Positions 12,291 through 22,990 of a stretch of DNA of 64,000 nucleotides are shown here, in pieces. The stretch lies in assembly GCA_007922305.1 (NCBI GenBank), contig ML677326.1, positions 60,034,870-60,098,869 on the forward strand, written 5' to 3'. The notes beneath the pieces were generated by a model that saw only the letters and a program-made list of their open reading frames with translations, was not told the origin of the DNA and searched no databases. A program made the translations under genes and the position numbers. How positions within the stretch are numbered: the first letter of the stretch is position 1; every line of letters starts with the position of its first letter. The stretch comes from Dermatemys mawii. Its lineage: Eukaryota > Chordata > Testudines > Dermatemydidae.

Positions 12291-13962
12291 TAAATGCTAA
12301 TTAGAGAGCAAAGCATGGTGCAAAGAATTCTCCAGAATAAATAGTGAAACCTACCCTTTTATCTCACAAGTGGGGCAGATCTTCTGGTATTATACACAGT
12401 GGTGTTGTATGGGAGACCATGAAAATGCCTGGATGTCAAATGTGAAACTGCTTCTGATGAGTGCAATCTTTCCAGATTATTAACACATGTCAAACTGTCA
12501 ACAACAATCAAGGAATGATCAGATGATTAATCTTCAGCCTTATTGCTACTGTTTCAGGAGGATTAATTGAATATTTATAGCACATATTTGGATTCCTGGA
12601 CTCATTCTGCTGGAATATATTACTGCATTTTACTCTATTAGTGTTGTGATTATAAAAGAAGGCAGTTTTTCACTCCAGAAGGATTTTTGGCATCCTTTAG
12701 ATGTAATTATAATGTATGACAAGTCAGAACACACTTAGCAGGTATTTTCTTGTTTCTACTCTTAAAATCAACCAGATACCAAAGGCACTTCAAGCAAAAT
12801 CAGCACAAAATATTATGTAAGCAGATATTCAGAAAGTTCAGCTTTGAAAGCGAGGTCTTTTTGTACAAAAAATGAAGAAAATCCACATTTTGCTAAATTC
12901 ATTTGGCCACTTAGGGCACTGTCCTGCTTCCATTGACATCTATAAGAATTTTGCCATAGAACTCAGTGGGAGCAGGATCAAACTATTAGTCTGTAATAAG
13001 TAAGAATTGTTTATGCTTAAGAAGAAAGTGATTATTTATATTATTTTTAAAGTCTGCAAATATTTTTTCAGATTCTCCTTTCCTCACCTTTCATCCTCCC
13101 ACTTGAGTCAAAAAACTGTTGGTCAAAATAAAATAAAAAAGATCAGATACAAACACAAGAAAGTCAAAGCTCTCCTTTTGCAACATTTACAAAAAAAAAA
13201 AAAAAACACCCTGGGAATTATACGCAGGCTTTCTGGCCAGGTCCTGAAGCAAGTATTTACATCTCCATTAGAAAGACCAAATACACCTATTAGATACATA
13301 CAAAAATGCCCTAGGAGTCATCCACAGGCACACCGAGCTTTCCTTCCCAATACATTCAAAGTGCATTTCTCACTCTTACTGTTAATGTCACTTTGACACG
13401 TGTGAAATTTTTACAACAATATGTGGATACGCAACAAAGTATAAATGAAAAAAATGTCAACAAATGAATTTGTCTTTTGCTAGGTATGCAAATTTGTTAA
13501 ATTTAAACAAAGATAGTATTTTGCCTGAATGAGAGGCCTAAAACTGCCTGAGCATCCTATTTTCCTATATTTTGAATCTTTTTATACATCCCTTTTTCTG
13601 TATATAGTTCATATTCTGTTTTAACTGAGAGAAAGGTCTTGATCCAAAGCCCATTGAAGTCCATTTACTTTAATAAGCTTTGGATTAAGCTCAACAGTTT
13701 TCTTTTTCTTTTTTTCTTTTTTTTTTTTTGGATGAGTTTAGGACTTTTTACCATGTTTCAGATTCAGTGGTGTGTCTAATTTCAAACCCTCCAAAGATGA
13801 GAATTTGCCAGTCTCTTAACTACCCCGCACCTCCAGCATTTAATAAATTCTGCCAATTAATGCTCAATCCAGGAGCATACGTGTAGTGTATTGGCCTGAG
13901 CCCTTTACTGGCCCTCTCTGACTTCTGTTTCAGAAGTCACCAGACACCTGCCAGAGCAGCTC
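12290..13962. other. Unassigned AT-rich DNA with simple tracts
   Basis: The stretch contains an A-run near 13190-13206 and a pyrimidine tract at about 13700-13730. At 13640-13690 a small palindromic unit reads 'gatccaaagcccattgaagt' and then 'gctttggatta'. The 129-codon plus-strand frame at 13007-13396 is lysine-rich because of A-runs and I do not support it as a gene. Confidence 0.45.
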
Positions 13963-13994
<32 letters not shown>

Positions 13995-13997
13995 TGG
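13963..13997. repeat. (TG)n microsatellite
   Basis: About 17 TG dinucleotides occur, with one TA interruption near 13988. Confidence 0.9.
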
Positions 13998-14117
13998 TTA
14001 GTTAGTAAACATGGATATTTGAACTCCAGTGTGTCTGTGTTCCTTCATTTTATGTTTGTTGTGTAAAGAACAAAAGACAGAGTAATGGTTTCTAAGGGAC
14101 AGCTCCGCAACTGCTGT

Positions 14118-14161
14118 AAATTGTCATTGTGCCATTGACTTCAATTGCGCAATGACAATTT
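14118..14161. repeat. Short hairpin, 15-bp arms
   Basis: The arms 'aaattgtcattgtgc' (14118-14132) and 'gcgcaatgacaattt' (14147-14161) pair at 14 of 15 positions. The loop contains 'cattgacttcaatt', a palindromic core shared with many small repeats in this window. Confidence 0.75.
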
Positions 14162-14164
14162 CCT

Positions 14165-15225
14165 TCATCTGAGGATCTGCCTGCTTATTCCCAGCTACAC
14201 TAGATTGATGTACAAATGTCTAAGCTCTTCTTAGTGATGCTCCATGATTGCAAATATGGGAAGGTAGGAAAAATTTCAATATTTTGAATTTATGTCTGGA
14301 AATAAAGAGGATAATAAAATATGGTAATAGACAAGGTGTTAATAGAATGAGAATAACACGCTGAAGCCAGTTAAAACATGTTTTTACTGTTCTCACGTAA
14401 TTACAGTTTTGAGGAGGTACTGAATGCAACTAGTCCATTACAGTGGGTCAGAATGGACAGATCTTGTTTTAACTGCTGTTGTGCTGTGAAAGGTGTGGTT
14501 GTGGGCTGTGGTGTTTTTTTTTAATGTTACACAAAGAAAGAAAAAGTAAACTGTGTTTGTAAATATTATAACTATTATGATGGTGATAGTCATGAAACTT
14601 AGTAATGGAGGCAAAAATGTGGGAAGTTTACAGACAGTACAGAAATAAACACATACTTGCCTACTTGATATGTGCCTTTCATTTTATTCTGACTTAGGTT
14701 CCAAGCTCTAAAAGTCATAGGAGTCATTATGATTTATTCAGAAGCAACACACAGGTTCATCAAGAGATTAAAATAAAAAATTCCTTGCTTCACCTCAGGG
14801 CTTCATCCATTACTTGCAAAGAAAACCTCATATTTCTTGTTAGGAAAAACACAAAACAACCACAATGTATTCCTCCAGGATGTAAGAGTAATATCATACT
14901 TGATTTAGTAAAGGCTGGAGGTTAATGGAGGAATAAATTGTGATTTCTTACCCCAGCCATATTATTATACTACCTATGAAGCCCTGTACTTGAATGAATC
15001 CCTGAGTTTAATATGGGATAGGTATAATTTCAAGAAGAATCTGGTAATTGCAAAAAGAGAAGGGAAAATTGCAGATGTGAATATGCTGATATTTACATAA
15101 GCTCTTGTGTGTCTAGTGATGTTTCAGACAGCCTCAATTATGGGTTAATAGGCAGTGCTGCACCATAAATGTGTTATATACAGGAGACTAGAGTGCAAAA
15201 GATGTCGATAGACTTCACATAGTGT
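14165..15225. other. Unassigned
   Basis: No gene or clear repeat is recognised in this AT-rich stretch. Confidence 0.45.
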
Positions 15226-15227
15226 AC

Positions 15228-15625
15228 ACAGTGTTGTTGTAGCCATGTCTGTCCCAGGATATTAGAGAGATAATGTGGGTAAGGTAATATCTTTTACTGG
15301 ACCAACTTCTCTGATGAAAGAGACAAGCTTTCATGCTTACACAGAGCTCTTCCTCGGGCCTGGGAAATGTACTCAGAGTGCCAGAGCTAAATACAAGGTC
15401 CAACAAATAGTTTAGCATAAATAGTCAGCATATATTCTAAGGGACCATTCAAGGTGAAGTGGTCCATTAACACTCTTGTGGTCATAGGTCAAAAGGGGGG
15501 TTAGTAGGTTACAGATTTTTATATTAAGCTATACATCCAGTGTATTTATTAAGACCACGATTTTTAGTGTCTAGCAAAGTTATGAATTTAATGTAAGTGT
15601 CATATAGTGGAGATTGTTCAAGGGG
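15228..15625 (-). mobile_element. Penelope-like element 3' end, antisense
   Basis: The bases 'gttgtagccatgtctgtccc', 'gataatgtgggtaaggtaat', 'ttttactggaccaacttct' and 'agacaagctttcatgc' match a turtle Penelope-like tail family in antisense order, as I remember it. It continues through 'gaccattcaaggtgaagtgg' to 'gtctagcaaagttatgaat'. Only 3' sequence is left. The minus-strand 67-codon frame at 15215-15418 is untranslated tail. This subfamily differs from the ones at 49.7, 54.6 and 55.8 kb. Confidence 0.6.
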
Positions 15626-15699
15626 AGCTGTTCTGAGATTATTCTGAGATTTTTAGTGAATAGTTCCCAGTCGCCCCAAGGTTCCTCATTGAACCACCA

Positions 15700-15728
15700 C
15701 ACAGACAGTTTGAGGCCAGAAGGGACCA
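15700..15728 (-). mobile_element. CR1 3' tail, left fragment (split by LTR)
   Basis: The sequence 'agtttgaggccagaaggga' is the start of an antisense CR1 tail. It is continued after the LTR by 'ttagatcattgtgtttgtcc' at 16405. Together they form one CR1 interrupted by the LTR. Confidence 0.7.
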
Positions 15729-16399
15729 TGTAACAGGCTTCACTCACCGCTGGGGTACCTCCTTGTGACTGGGACTGGAGATCAGCTCTTGTCTAGTCTA
15801 GCACTTCCTTCCGTCACTTGCTCACCCTGGACTTCAGTTGCTTTCTCTTTATGACAGCTCTCTGGCCAGTCACCGCATAATTTTTCTGTTCTGGGGTATT
15901 GACATCTTGCTGTATCAACTGTCCAGATGCTGCCTTCACCAGTCCTGCGCCACTTACCAGTAGCTGCTGGGAGAACTTGGCTCACCTTTTGCATTGGGTT
16001 CCAGCCATGGGATCCTATAACCAGGAGCCAAGGTCTGCCCAGTCCTGATCCTTACTGTTGTTTCCCTGGGTTACTTCCCACACAGAGTTTCTCAGGCTTT
16101 CTTTCCTGCAACTTCTCTGGGTTGACCCTTCTTTCAGGGCCAGGATCTTTGGGCTTATTCTTCCCAGGGTTTCTCCTCACCACCTCTGCACTGGCAGAAA
16201 GTGACTGCAGACTCTCTCCCTACAGCCTTCTTTTGCTCTCAACTTCCTGGCTTTATGCTAACCAGCCTGCACCTGTCCAGCTGGGCTTCATGATCATTTA
16301 AATGCGGCTCTCTCTCCAGGTACAGCCAGGTACCATAACTGGCCTCTCAGGCTCTGAAGGAGTTAATGTGGGCCTATCCAGGGTATGCCCCATATCACA
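15729..16399 (+). mobile_element. Solo LTR of an endogenous retrovirus, inserted in CR1
   Basis: The element begins 'tgtaacaggcttcactcacc' and ends 'tatcaca', giving TG..CA termini over 671 bp. The flanks are 'gacca' (15724-15728) and 'tacca' (16400-16404), a likely 5-bp target duplication with one mismatch. The interior matches a turtle LTR I know, with 'gatgctgccttcaccag', 'cttcctggctttatgct' and 'gaaggagttaatgtgggcc'. No gag, pol or env follows, so it is a recombined solo LTR. The open frames at 15927-16301 and 16302-16520 lie inside the LTR and are not genes. Strand is set by my memory of the family. Confidence 0.7.
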
Positions 16400-16404
16400 T
16401 ACCA

Positions 16405-16450
16405 TTAGATCATTGTGTTTGTCCTCCTGTATCACAGAGCAGGTTACTTC
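16405..16450 (-). mobile_element. CR1 3' tail, right fragment
   Basis: The sequence 'ttagatcattgtgtttgtcc' then 'tcctgtatcacagagcagg' continues the antisense CR1 tail left of the LTR. Similarity fades by about 16450. Confidence 0.65.
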
Positions 16451-18040
16451 TCATAGAGGAAACCAGTGCACTATGTGCCTTCATGATGTTCTGAGCCAAA
16501 TCTGGCACAGTATGGGGTAGGATGCCAATGAGGTACAGGTATCTGTTGACACCTTCTAGCCATCAAGGTTTAGTTTTTTTGGAGGGCCCTTTGACACATT
16601 GAAAACATGTAAGAAAGCCTAAGATGATTCTCACTGGGAAGTTCATAGACATTTAGTGCAGATGACCATACCACCTTAAAGAGTAGTGGGCAACTGTTTT
16701 CAAGATTAGGATTTGTTTAGTTAGAAAACAGAGCTTTTAATTCAACTTGAATTCATACCATTTGATATTTTTCCTAATTTGGAGATGCTTCATGTGAATG
16801 CTGTCCAACTTCTTCTTAATTCTGAGAGTCAGGGGCAACATTTCAGTTACATAAGTCAGACTACAGACCACCAAAGCAATACATATCCTCAGCTTCGTCT
16901 TTTTATTGACCAGCTATTCTTCTGGGGCTTCAGATGCTCTTAAATATCTTCTGGAGAACAGAGTCAGTCCTATATGATGGTGAAAAAAGGCATTATTTTG
17001 CCATGTTGGAAATGAAAGGCAGCAAATGAGACTCTTGTAACTATTGTGGCACTGCTCCCCTATCCACCCCGGGAAAAGTTTTGCTTCTGTCTTGTTGGCC
17101 CAAGAAACTGATATCTAAAGGAGCAAGGGAAAATGACAAGTTGCCTTCACTCGTGGCTGTTCCATGACAGAGAAAATCTTTACATTGTACAAGGTTATGA
17201 AGGCAGTCTGAGAATTCAATTGTTCACATTGCATTTGTGTATATCAAGGCCACATTTGTTTCTATTGACATGGAATCACTATGCTGACCTTGAAACTCAC
17301 AGGTCTTCCAGACAAGCTCTGTGGGATGTTCTGTTTCCTATTTGATGACTCATCAAGTTATGTCCTTTGAAATAGGGAAAGAATCACCATCTTCCCAATT
17401 GTGTTAGGCATCTGAGAAGAATGTGTTGCTGCCCCAGAACTCTTCAATGACTTCATAGACTATGTATTTGACCAGCCACTAAGCAAATACATTTTAGTTG
17501 ATTTTTTTCTGATGACATATATCTAGTTGTCAAGTCAACGAACAAGCTAGTTGTGGCACGTAAAGCCCTGGAAAGCTCAATGGCTGAAAATGAATTGGGG
17601 TAAAATCAAAATTCTTCCAGTCAGTGATTCTGAACATGCTGCAGGCTCTCGCATCTTAGTGAGTGACCACTAGTCAAGACTGTTGGCAATTTTACCTCCG
17701 CTCCGTTGTCGATAACGTACTTGGTACAGAGAAAGAACTTGAAGCCTGTACTGCAAAAAAAATCATCAGTAATGGGACATCTCCTCAAGACTGTATTTTG
17801 CAAGCTGAATGCTTTAAGTAGACTAAAACATATAATTCCTTGATAGACTAAACTACTGTGTTCCACAGGCAAAGAACAGGGGAGATCGAGGTGCAACCGA
17901 TGCCTGAGGCCTATGAAGTGGCAGGGAACTGATTAAGTGACAGATGATCCTAGTAAGAGAGTCATGCTCCAGGCTACAGAGGAAGGCATGAAACCCCCTA
18001 GATCCTTGCCAGTCTGATCTGGAGAAAATTCCTTTCAGCC
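16450..18040. other. Unassigned, probably an old retroelement relic
   Basis: I recognise no family with confidence. The local base use is less AT-rich than the flanks, and short frames (17133-17345 plus, 17621-17896 minus) show no motif. Part may be the upstream continuation of the antisense CR1 at 18.04 kb, but I cannot show it. Confidence 0.35.
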
Positions 18041-18044
18041 TCAC

Positions 18045-18962
18045 TCATTTTTGTCTTCCCACTAATAATTACATTTTGAGACCTGTCAGTGAGCCAGTTT
18101 CGTGCCCTGTCTATGCCATATAATGCAAATTTTCAATCAAAATGCCATACAGTACTAAATCAAATAACTTGGACAAATCCAAGTATGCTGTTTCACCACA
18201 GCTGCCTTTTTCTTATTAAGAAGAAACACAGATTTGTTTGACAAAGCCTACCTGCCATGAGATCAAGCTGACTGGCAGTAATTATATATTTGGCCTTCAA
18301 TTCTTTGGTGATAATTTGGAATTACCTGTTCCATTATTTTACATGAGATTGATATCATGCAGACTGATTTATTGTCCCCTGTGGCATCCCTTATTAACCT
18401 TTTTAAAATATTGGAACTACATTGCCTGTCCTTTGGAATTTTCCCAGTTTTCTAAAATATGTGAAAAATTGACATTTGTAGTTTGGAGAACTAAGCTAGT
18501 CCTTTAAGACTCTTCAGTGTCAGTTATCTGGGCCATATTGATTTGAAAATGCTTAATTTTACCAGATGGTGCCTCATGTACTCTTTTGATACAGATGATA
18601 AACTTTCTGTTCCATTCACAATATCATATGAAATAGAAATTGAAATGCTTCATTTCAAAAGCAGAACAGAATTGTCTATTGAACAGTTCTGCCTTTTCTA
18701 CATCACTATTGACTATTTTACCATCTGCATGTAGCAATGGCGGTATACACGATCTAGTATGTTTTGTTTTGTTTTAAAAATGTCTTCTCATTGTCCTTAG
18801 CCCTATTGACTACTGGTACTTCATTGATTTCTTTAGCTTCCCTTATCAGTCACTTACATTCTGAAACTTATAATTTATATTCATTGCCTTTTGTGTCCCC
18901 TCTTTTCCATCCTTTGTATTTGACTTCCATCCTTCTATATATCCACTTCCATAACTCTTTTT
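18045..18962 (-). pseudogene. CR1 ORF2 relic (reverse transcriptase region), antisense
   Basis: Antisense CR1 consensus segments appear in order: 'acattttgagacctgtcagt', 'gagccagttt', 'gatatcatgcagactgattt', 'gaacagttctgccttttcta', 'ttctcattgtccttagccct' and 'ttcccttatcagtcac'. These correspond to the C-terminal part of the CR1 polymerase on the minus strand. Many stops and indels make it non-functional. The plus-strand frames at 18238-18507, 18543-18734 and 18764-18964 are antisense shadows. Identification is from recalled consensus, not alignment. Confidence 0.8.
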
Positions 18963-18964
18963 AA

Positions 18965-20532
18965 CCAAGATGTCTTCTTGCCATCAGTGGCAAGAATTGT
19001 AATCAATGTTTGCTTAAAATTAATCAAACAAATACCAAGGAATAATTATCTTTTCCCATAAGTATTAGGTGAATTTAGTTCTTCTAAAAGCTGCTGCATT
19101 GATAGTCCTGGAGATTGTCATGTTTCTATTCCTGATCTATGTACAGTTCACACGCTGAAATCTTCTTCTCTCTCTAATGAACACTCATAGTTTGAGAGCC
19201 ACCTTTATGGCTAAGGATTAGTTCAATCTCCAGGTCCATTCCATATCTAGTGTCTACTGAGACTGACAGCAAAGTTGTAATGATGGTTTTTGTAATGTAG
19301 ATGCTAATACAGTTTTAACTGTATTAAAATGCCATTTCACATAGGACAGTAAATTACTATTAAATGATGATAACTTTCAATCACTACAAAAATGTGCTCA
19401 ATTAAAATCAGTGACATAGACGTGATAGGTCTGTGATCAGAAGATATGGGGTGAAATCCTGGTCCATTGAAGTCACTGGAAGTTTTGCCATTGACTCCTA
19501 TATTCCTTTTTTATGTTTCTTACTATTCCAAGACTGTAGCTTTTCCATCTTATTCCCCTAAGTCATTACTATTTTGTCTTCATTCCATTCCATGCTATTT
19601 TCTGACTGTTTATACTTTGAAGTTTTTCTGATTCAGGGATCTCAGTGTAGCAGCTTTTAGTGTTACCAAGCAACAGCTAGTTTAAGATCATATTCCTCAA
19701 TCATTGACATATAAAACTACCTCTTTTCAGTTAATAGTCTGAGTATAGAACAGTCATACTGTACTTGTCCTGTTTCACTGTACATTAGACCATTTCAACC
19801 AGACACTGAGCTACAGGTCTTTAGCTATTTAGATAATGATGTCTTGGATTCAATTATATGAACAAAATATAAAGTCAACTCTTCCATTTCACAAATTCTT
19901 ATGACATTTCGTTTATTTAGAATGATGAATACAATGCTTTTTATTAAAGAATTATTCTTAAAATGTTCCCACTGATACAGCTGGACAAGATAGTTCTAGT
20001 TTTCACCAGCACAGGTACAATACAACAGTCCCTGCCCTGTTGTGTCTTTCTATCTCAAGTCTGATTTGGAGAGCTACCTGAAGGATATATAGTCCCCTTG
20101 GACTTTCTGCTGTTGCTGGAAACAAAGGTGTCAGTTGTGTTGGTGCCGGGAATTTGTTGAGTGGTCAGACTGTTTTCTGGCATTTATTTTAATTTTTCTC
20201 TTTTTTAAAAAAAATCTATTTCTCTTTTACTGCCTCATCACTTTCTATGCCTCCTTTCTCTCCCTATTAATAATGCAAAACAAACATGTTTGTGTTTCTT
20301 CTTGGCTCAAACCTTTGCAGAAGAAATGAAACAAACTTTTTAAGTGTGATTCTAAATTTGTAAATCATAGAAACCAGTTTTAAGTGAAGTTTAGTGACTA
20401 CAGTCTTCAACTCTTTTCCATATGACCCTGCAAATGTTCTGCAAACTCCTCCCTTAGTTCTCAGTGAACACTAGTTTAATTTCAATAACTAGTGATGCAG
20501 AAAATGGAATATTAACTGTAATTTCTTATTCC
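18965..20532. other. Unassigned
   Basis: A palindromic scrap 'gtccattgaagtcactgga' occurs near 19459. No gene is recognised. Confidence 0.4.
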
Positions 20533-20960
20533 TGTAACAGGGGGCTTGCCCTTAAGGGCTGGAGGGCTGGGAATTAGTCAGCCCTGATTAGTGAAGAAGC
20601 CACACCTGAGAGGAATCAGGTGATTTCCCTATTTTATTTATTTTTTAAAAAAGGAGCAGGAACCTGCAAAAAAGGGGAATGCTCAAGGACTTGAGACTGC
20701 TAGGAGTGAGCAGGTTCAAGGAGAGTATCTGGACTGGGACTCTAGCCAGGTAGGGCCTTGGAGTGGCCCTCCGAATGAGGGTAGGCCTTAGGAAGTAAGG
20801 CCCGGAAAAGGGAGAGAACCCTTTGTTTTGTGTGGATTTTTGGTTGGACTTTCGTCTGGGATTTTGAGTTTTATTTGGAGGTTATTTATATTAATAAACC
20901 CAATTCTCAAGGATGCTATTTTTGATCTTATCGTAAATAAAGTGGTGGAGTAGCAGCTCC
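20533..20960 (+). mobile_element. LTR-like retroelement fragment with poly(A) signal
   Basis: It begins 'tgtaacagggggcttgccct' and contains 'taggccttaggaagtaaggc', 'ttgttttgtgtggatttttg' and 'ttggaggttatttatatt'. Next come 'aataaaccc' near 20893 and 'attctcaagg'. The TG start and the AATAAA near the 3' end fit an LTR. The right end is unclear because it abuts the next LTR. No proteins are encoded. Confidence 0.5.
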
Positions 20961-20961
20961 C

Positions 20962-22574
20962 TTTGATGGATACCCAGCCAGCCAGTTAGCTGTAAAATCC
21001 CTCTTGAGAGCTGTTCTTTACTTGCTTTACCTGTAAAGGGCTAAAAAGTCCCCCAGGTAAAGAAAAAAAATAAGTGGGCACCTGACCAAAAGAGCCAATT
21101 GGAAGGCTAGAACTTTTTAAAATGGGGGAAAAAAACCCCTCCTTTGGTTTGTTGGTGTCTGGGCTGCAGGGACACAGAGCAGCAATGCTATGTGTCATAA
21201 GTGTGAAATAGCCTAGAATTAGTGTTTACCTGTAAGGGGTTAAGCTAAAGGTAACCTGAGAGGTGGACAACTGACCAATGAGAAATTCCTCAGGAGACAA
21301 AGGATTTTAAGTTTCAGTTTCTCTCTGGGTCTCTCTCTGTTCACCTCGGCTATGGGATGAACACAGCTATGTCTTTCACTATAACTATACGATTCTATCA
21401 AGTACTGTAGTCAGTAAGTTTACCTTTTTTTTATCACTTGGAGGGTTCTCAGTGGTGAGTGTTGCTGGGTGCTTCTTGATATTGTAAGCTTCAGCAGAGA
21501 TATCAACTGTGGGAGAAAATTGCCTCGGGGGAGAGGTTTGGTTTCTGAATCCTTTTGTTGATTATGGTAGATGCTGTTCTATTGATGGTTATAAGGGATT
21601 TATTCCTTTCTTTTTTCTTTTATTAAAATCTTTCTTTTAAGAAGCTGACTGCTTGTTTTTCATTGTGTAAGATCCTGGTTTTGGATCGGGCACGTCTCGC
21701 AGGATCAGGCGAGGTTTGGTTTGTTTTTTTCTCTCAAGCTTCCCAGGGAAGGAAGAAGTTTGGGGGGTTAGTGGAAAGGGAAAGAAGGGTCCCCAAACTA
21801 CCCTAGACCTAGTTTGGTGGTGGCAGTGTACCAGGTCCAGATACAGAAGAAGTTGTGTTCTGGGGAAAAACATTTTAACCCAAGCTGGTAAAATAAGCTT
21901 GGGGGGGGGTTATTTCTTTTTTTCATGTGGGTCCCCACATCTGTACCCTAGAGTTCAGAGTGGGGAGGCAATCCTGACACTCTGTAAGGTTTGAACGAGG
22001 TATGAAAAAGTATCTTCCATACCTAGAAATAATTTGGATAGGGAATGTTTAGTTAGATGCTATCAGGTTCATTTTTTATTTTGGTTTGTGGATCTCTTCT
22101 GTGCTAACCCCAGATGCTTTTGTTTGCTTGTAACTTTTAAGCTGAACCCCCAAGAAAGCTAGTTTGGGGGATTAATTTTTGAAATTGCTCTTTTAAAATC
22201 TAGCAAATGTGTAAGATCCAGATATGCTTTCGTTCTTTTTGTTTTAATAACATTTATTTTTTTAAGAAGGATTTGGATTTTTGATGTCCTAAGAGGTTTG
22301 TACATGTGTTGTTTGATTCTTTGTTTTCTTTCTCAGCTCTTCCCCGGAATGGGGTGGGAGGTGAAAGGTCTTGGGGGTATTCCACAGGGGGGGAATTCCC
22401 AACTGCTCCTTCCTGGATTTAAAGCAGAATTTTTGCATTTGGGTGGTGGCAACATTTACCAAGCAAAGGTCAGAGAGAAGCCGTAACCTTGGGAGTGTAA
22501 TACAAGCCTGGAATGGCCAGTATTAATATTTCTAAATCTTTGTGGGCCTCCAGAGTGGGGCTTCAGCCTTGACA
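20962..22574 (+). mobile_element. ERV-type LTR (outer), interrupted by a second LTR
   Basis: The left part (20962-21192) carries 'tacccagccagccagttagc', 'acctgtaaagggctaaaaag' and 'gggcacctgaccaaaagagc'. The right part (21980-22574) carries 'gaggtatgaaaaagtatc', 'cctaagaggtttgtacatgt', 'ctcagctcttccccgg' and the terminal 'ggggcttcagccttgaca'. The two halves form one LTR family in the order I know. They are separated by the insertion at 21193-21979. Short frames inside (22298-22486 and others) are not genes. Coordinates of the left edge are approximate. Confidence 0.65.
21193..21979 (+). mobile_element. Solo LTR (inner), inserted into the outer LTR
   Basis: The ends are 'tgtca' (21193) and 'tgaca' (21979), a perfect inverted pair typical of LTR termini. 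Flanks 'ctatg' and 'ctctg' could be a 5-bp duplication with one mismatch. Internal landmarks are 'ggtggacaactgaccaatga', 'ctatcaagtactgtagtcag', 'attaaaatctttcttttaag' as a poly(A)-signal region, and 'gtccccacatctgtacccta'. There is no coding region. The frames at 21637-21873 (minus) and 21716-21994 (plus) lie inside it and are not genes. Confidence 0.65.
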
Positions 22575-22729
22575 GATGTCAAAAAGCCTGGATAAAATTT
22601 TACTTGAACAGTTCACAAGAATGCACTTGGGAGGTGGCTGACCCTGTCATGCTTCCCTGTTTAATGTGGTATTTTTTGTTGCCCTAAACAAAAAAACCCC
22701 TAAAACATGGTGCAGTAAAATGTTACTTA

Positions 22730-22825
22730 AGCTCAGAGACATTAAGTCCAGAAGGGACCATCATGATAATCTAGTGTGACCTTCTGACACAGAACTTCAC
22801 CCATCCACTCATGCTTGTAGTAGAC
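22730..22825 (-). mobile_element. CR1 3' tail, left half (split by hAT insertion)
   Basis: The sequence 'aagtccagaagggaccatca' then 'atctagtgtgaccttctgac' and 'cacccatccactcatgc' is an antisense CR1 tail. It stops at 'tagtagac' (22818-22825) and resumes at 'taatagac' (25679). Those octamers are the target duplication of the hAT element between them. Confidence 0.8.
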
Positions 22826-22990
22826 CAGAGGTTTTCAAACTTCACTGAATTGAAACCCCTTTCTGACAACAAAAATTACTATATAACTCCAGGAGGGGGG
22901 GACCACAGCTTGAGCTGCCTGAGCCCCGGGTTGCCCTGAGGGGGCAAAGCTGAAGCCCCAGGGCTTCAGCCTCAGGTGAGAGGCCTGTAA

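Noticed and set aside
13007..13396. 129-codon plus-strand frame
   Set aside because: Lysine-rich because of A-runs. No domain, no repeat of codon bias and no splice context.
15927..16520. Two adjacent plus-strand frames (124 and 72 codons)
   Set aside because: They lie within a solo LTR, which is not expected to encode protein, and show no viral motif.
18238..18964. Three plus-strand frames in a row that look like exons
   Set aside because: The DNA is the antisense strand of a CR1 ORF2 region. The frames are shadows.
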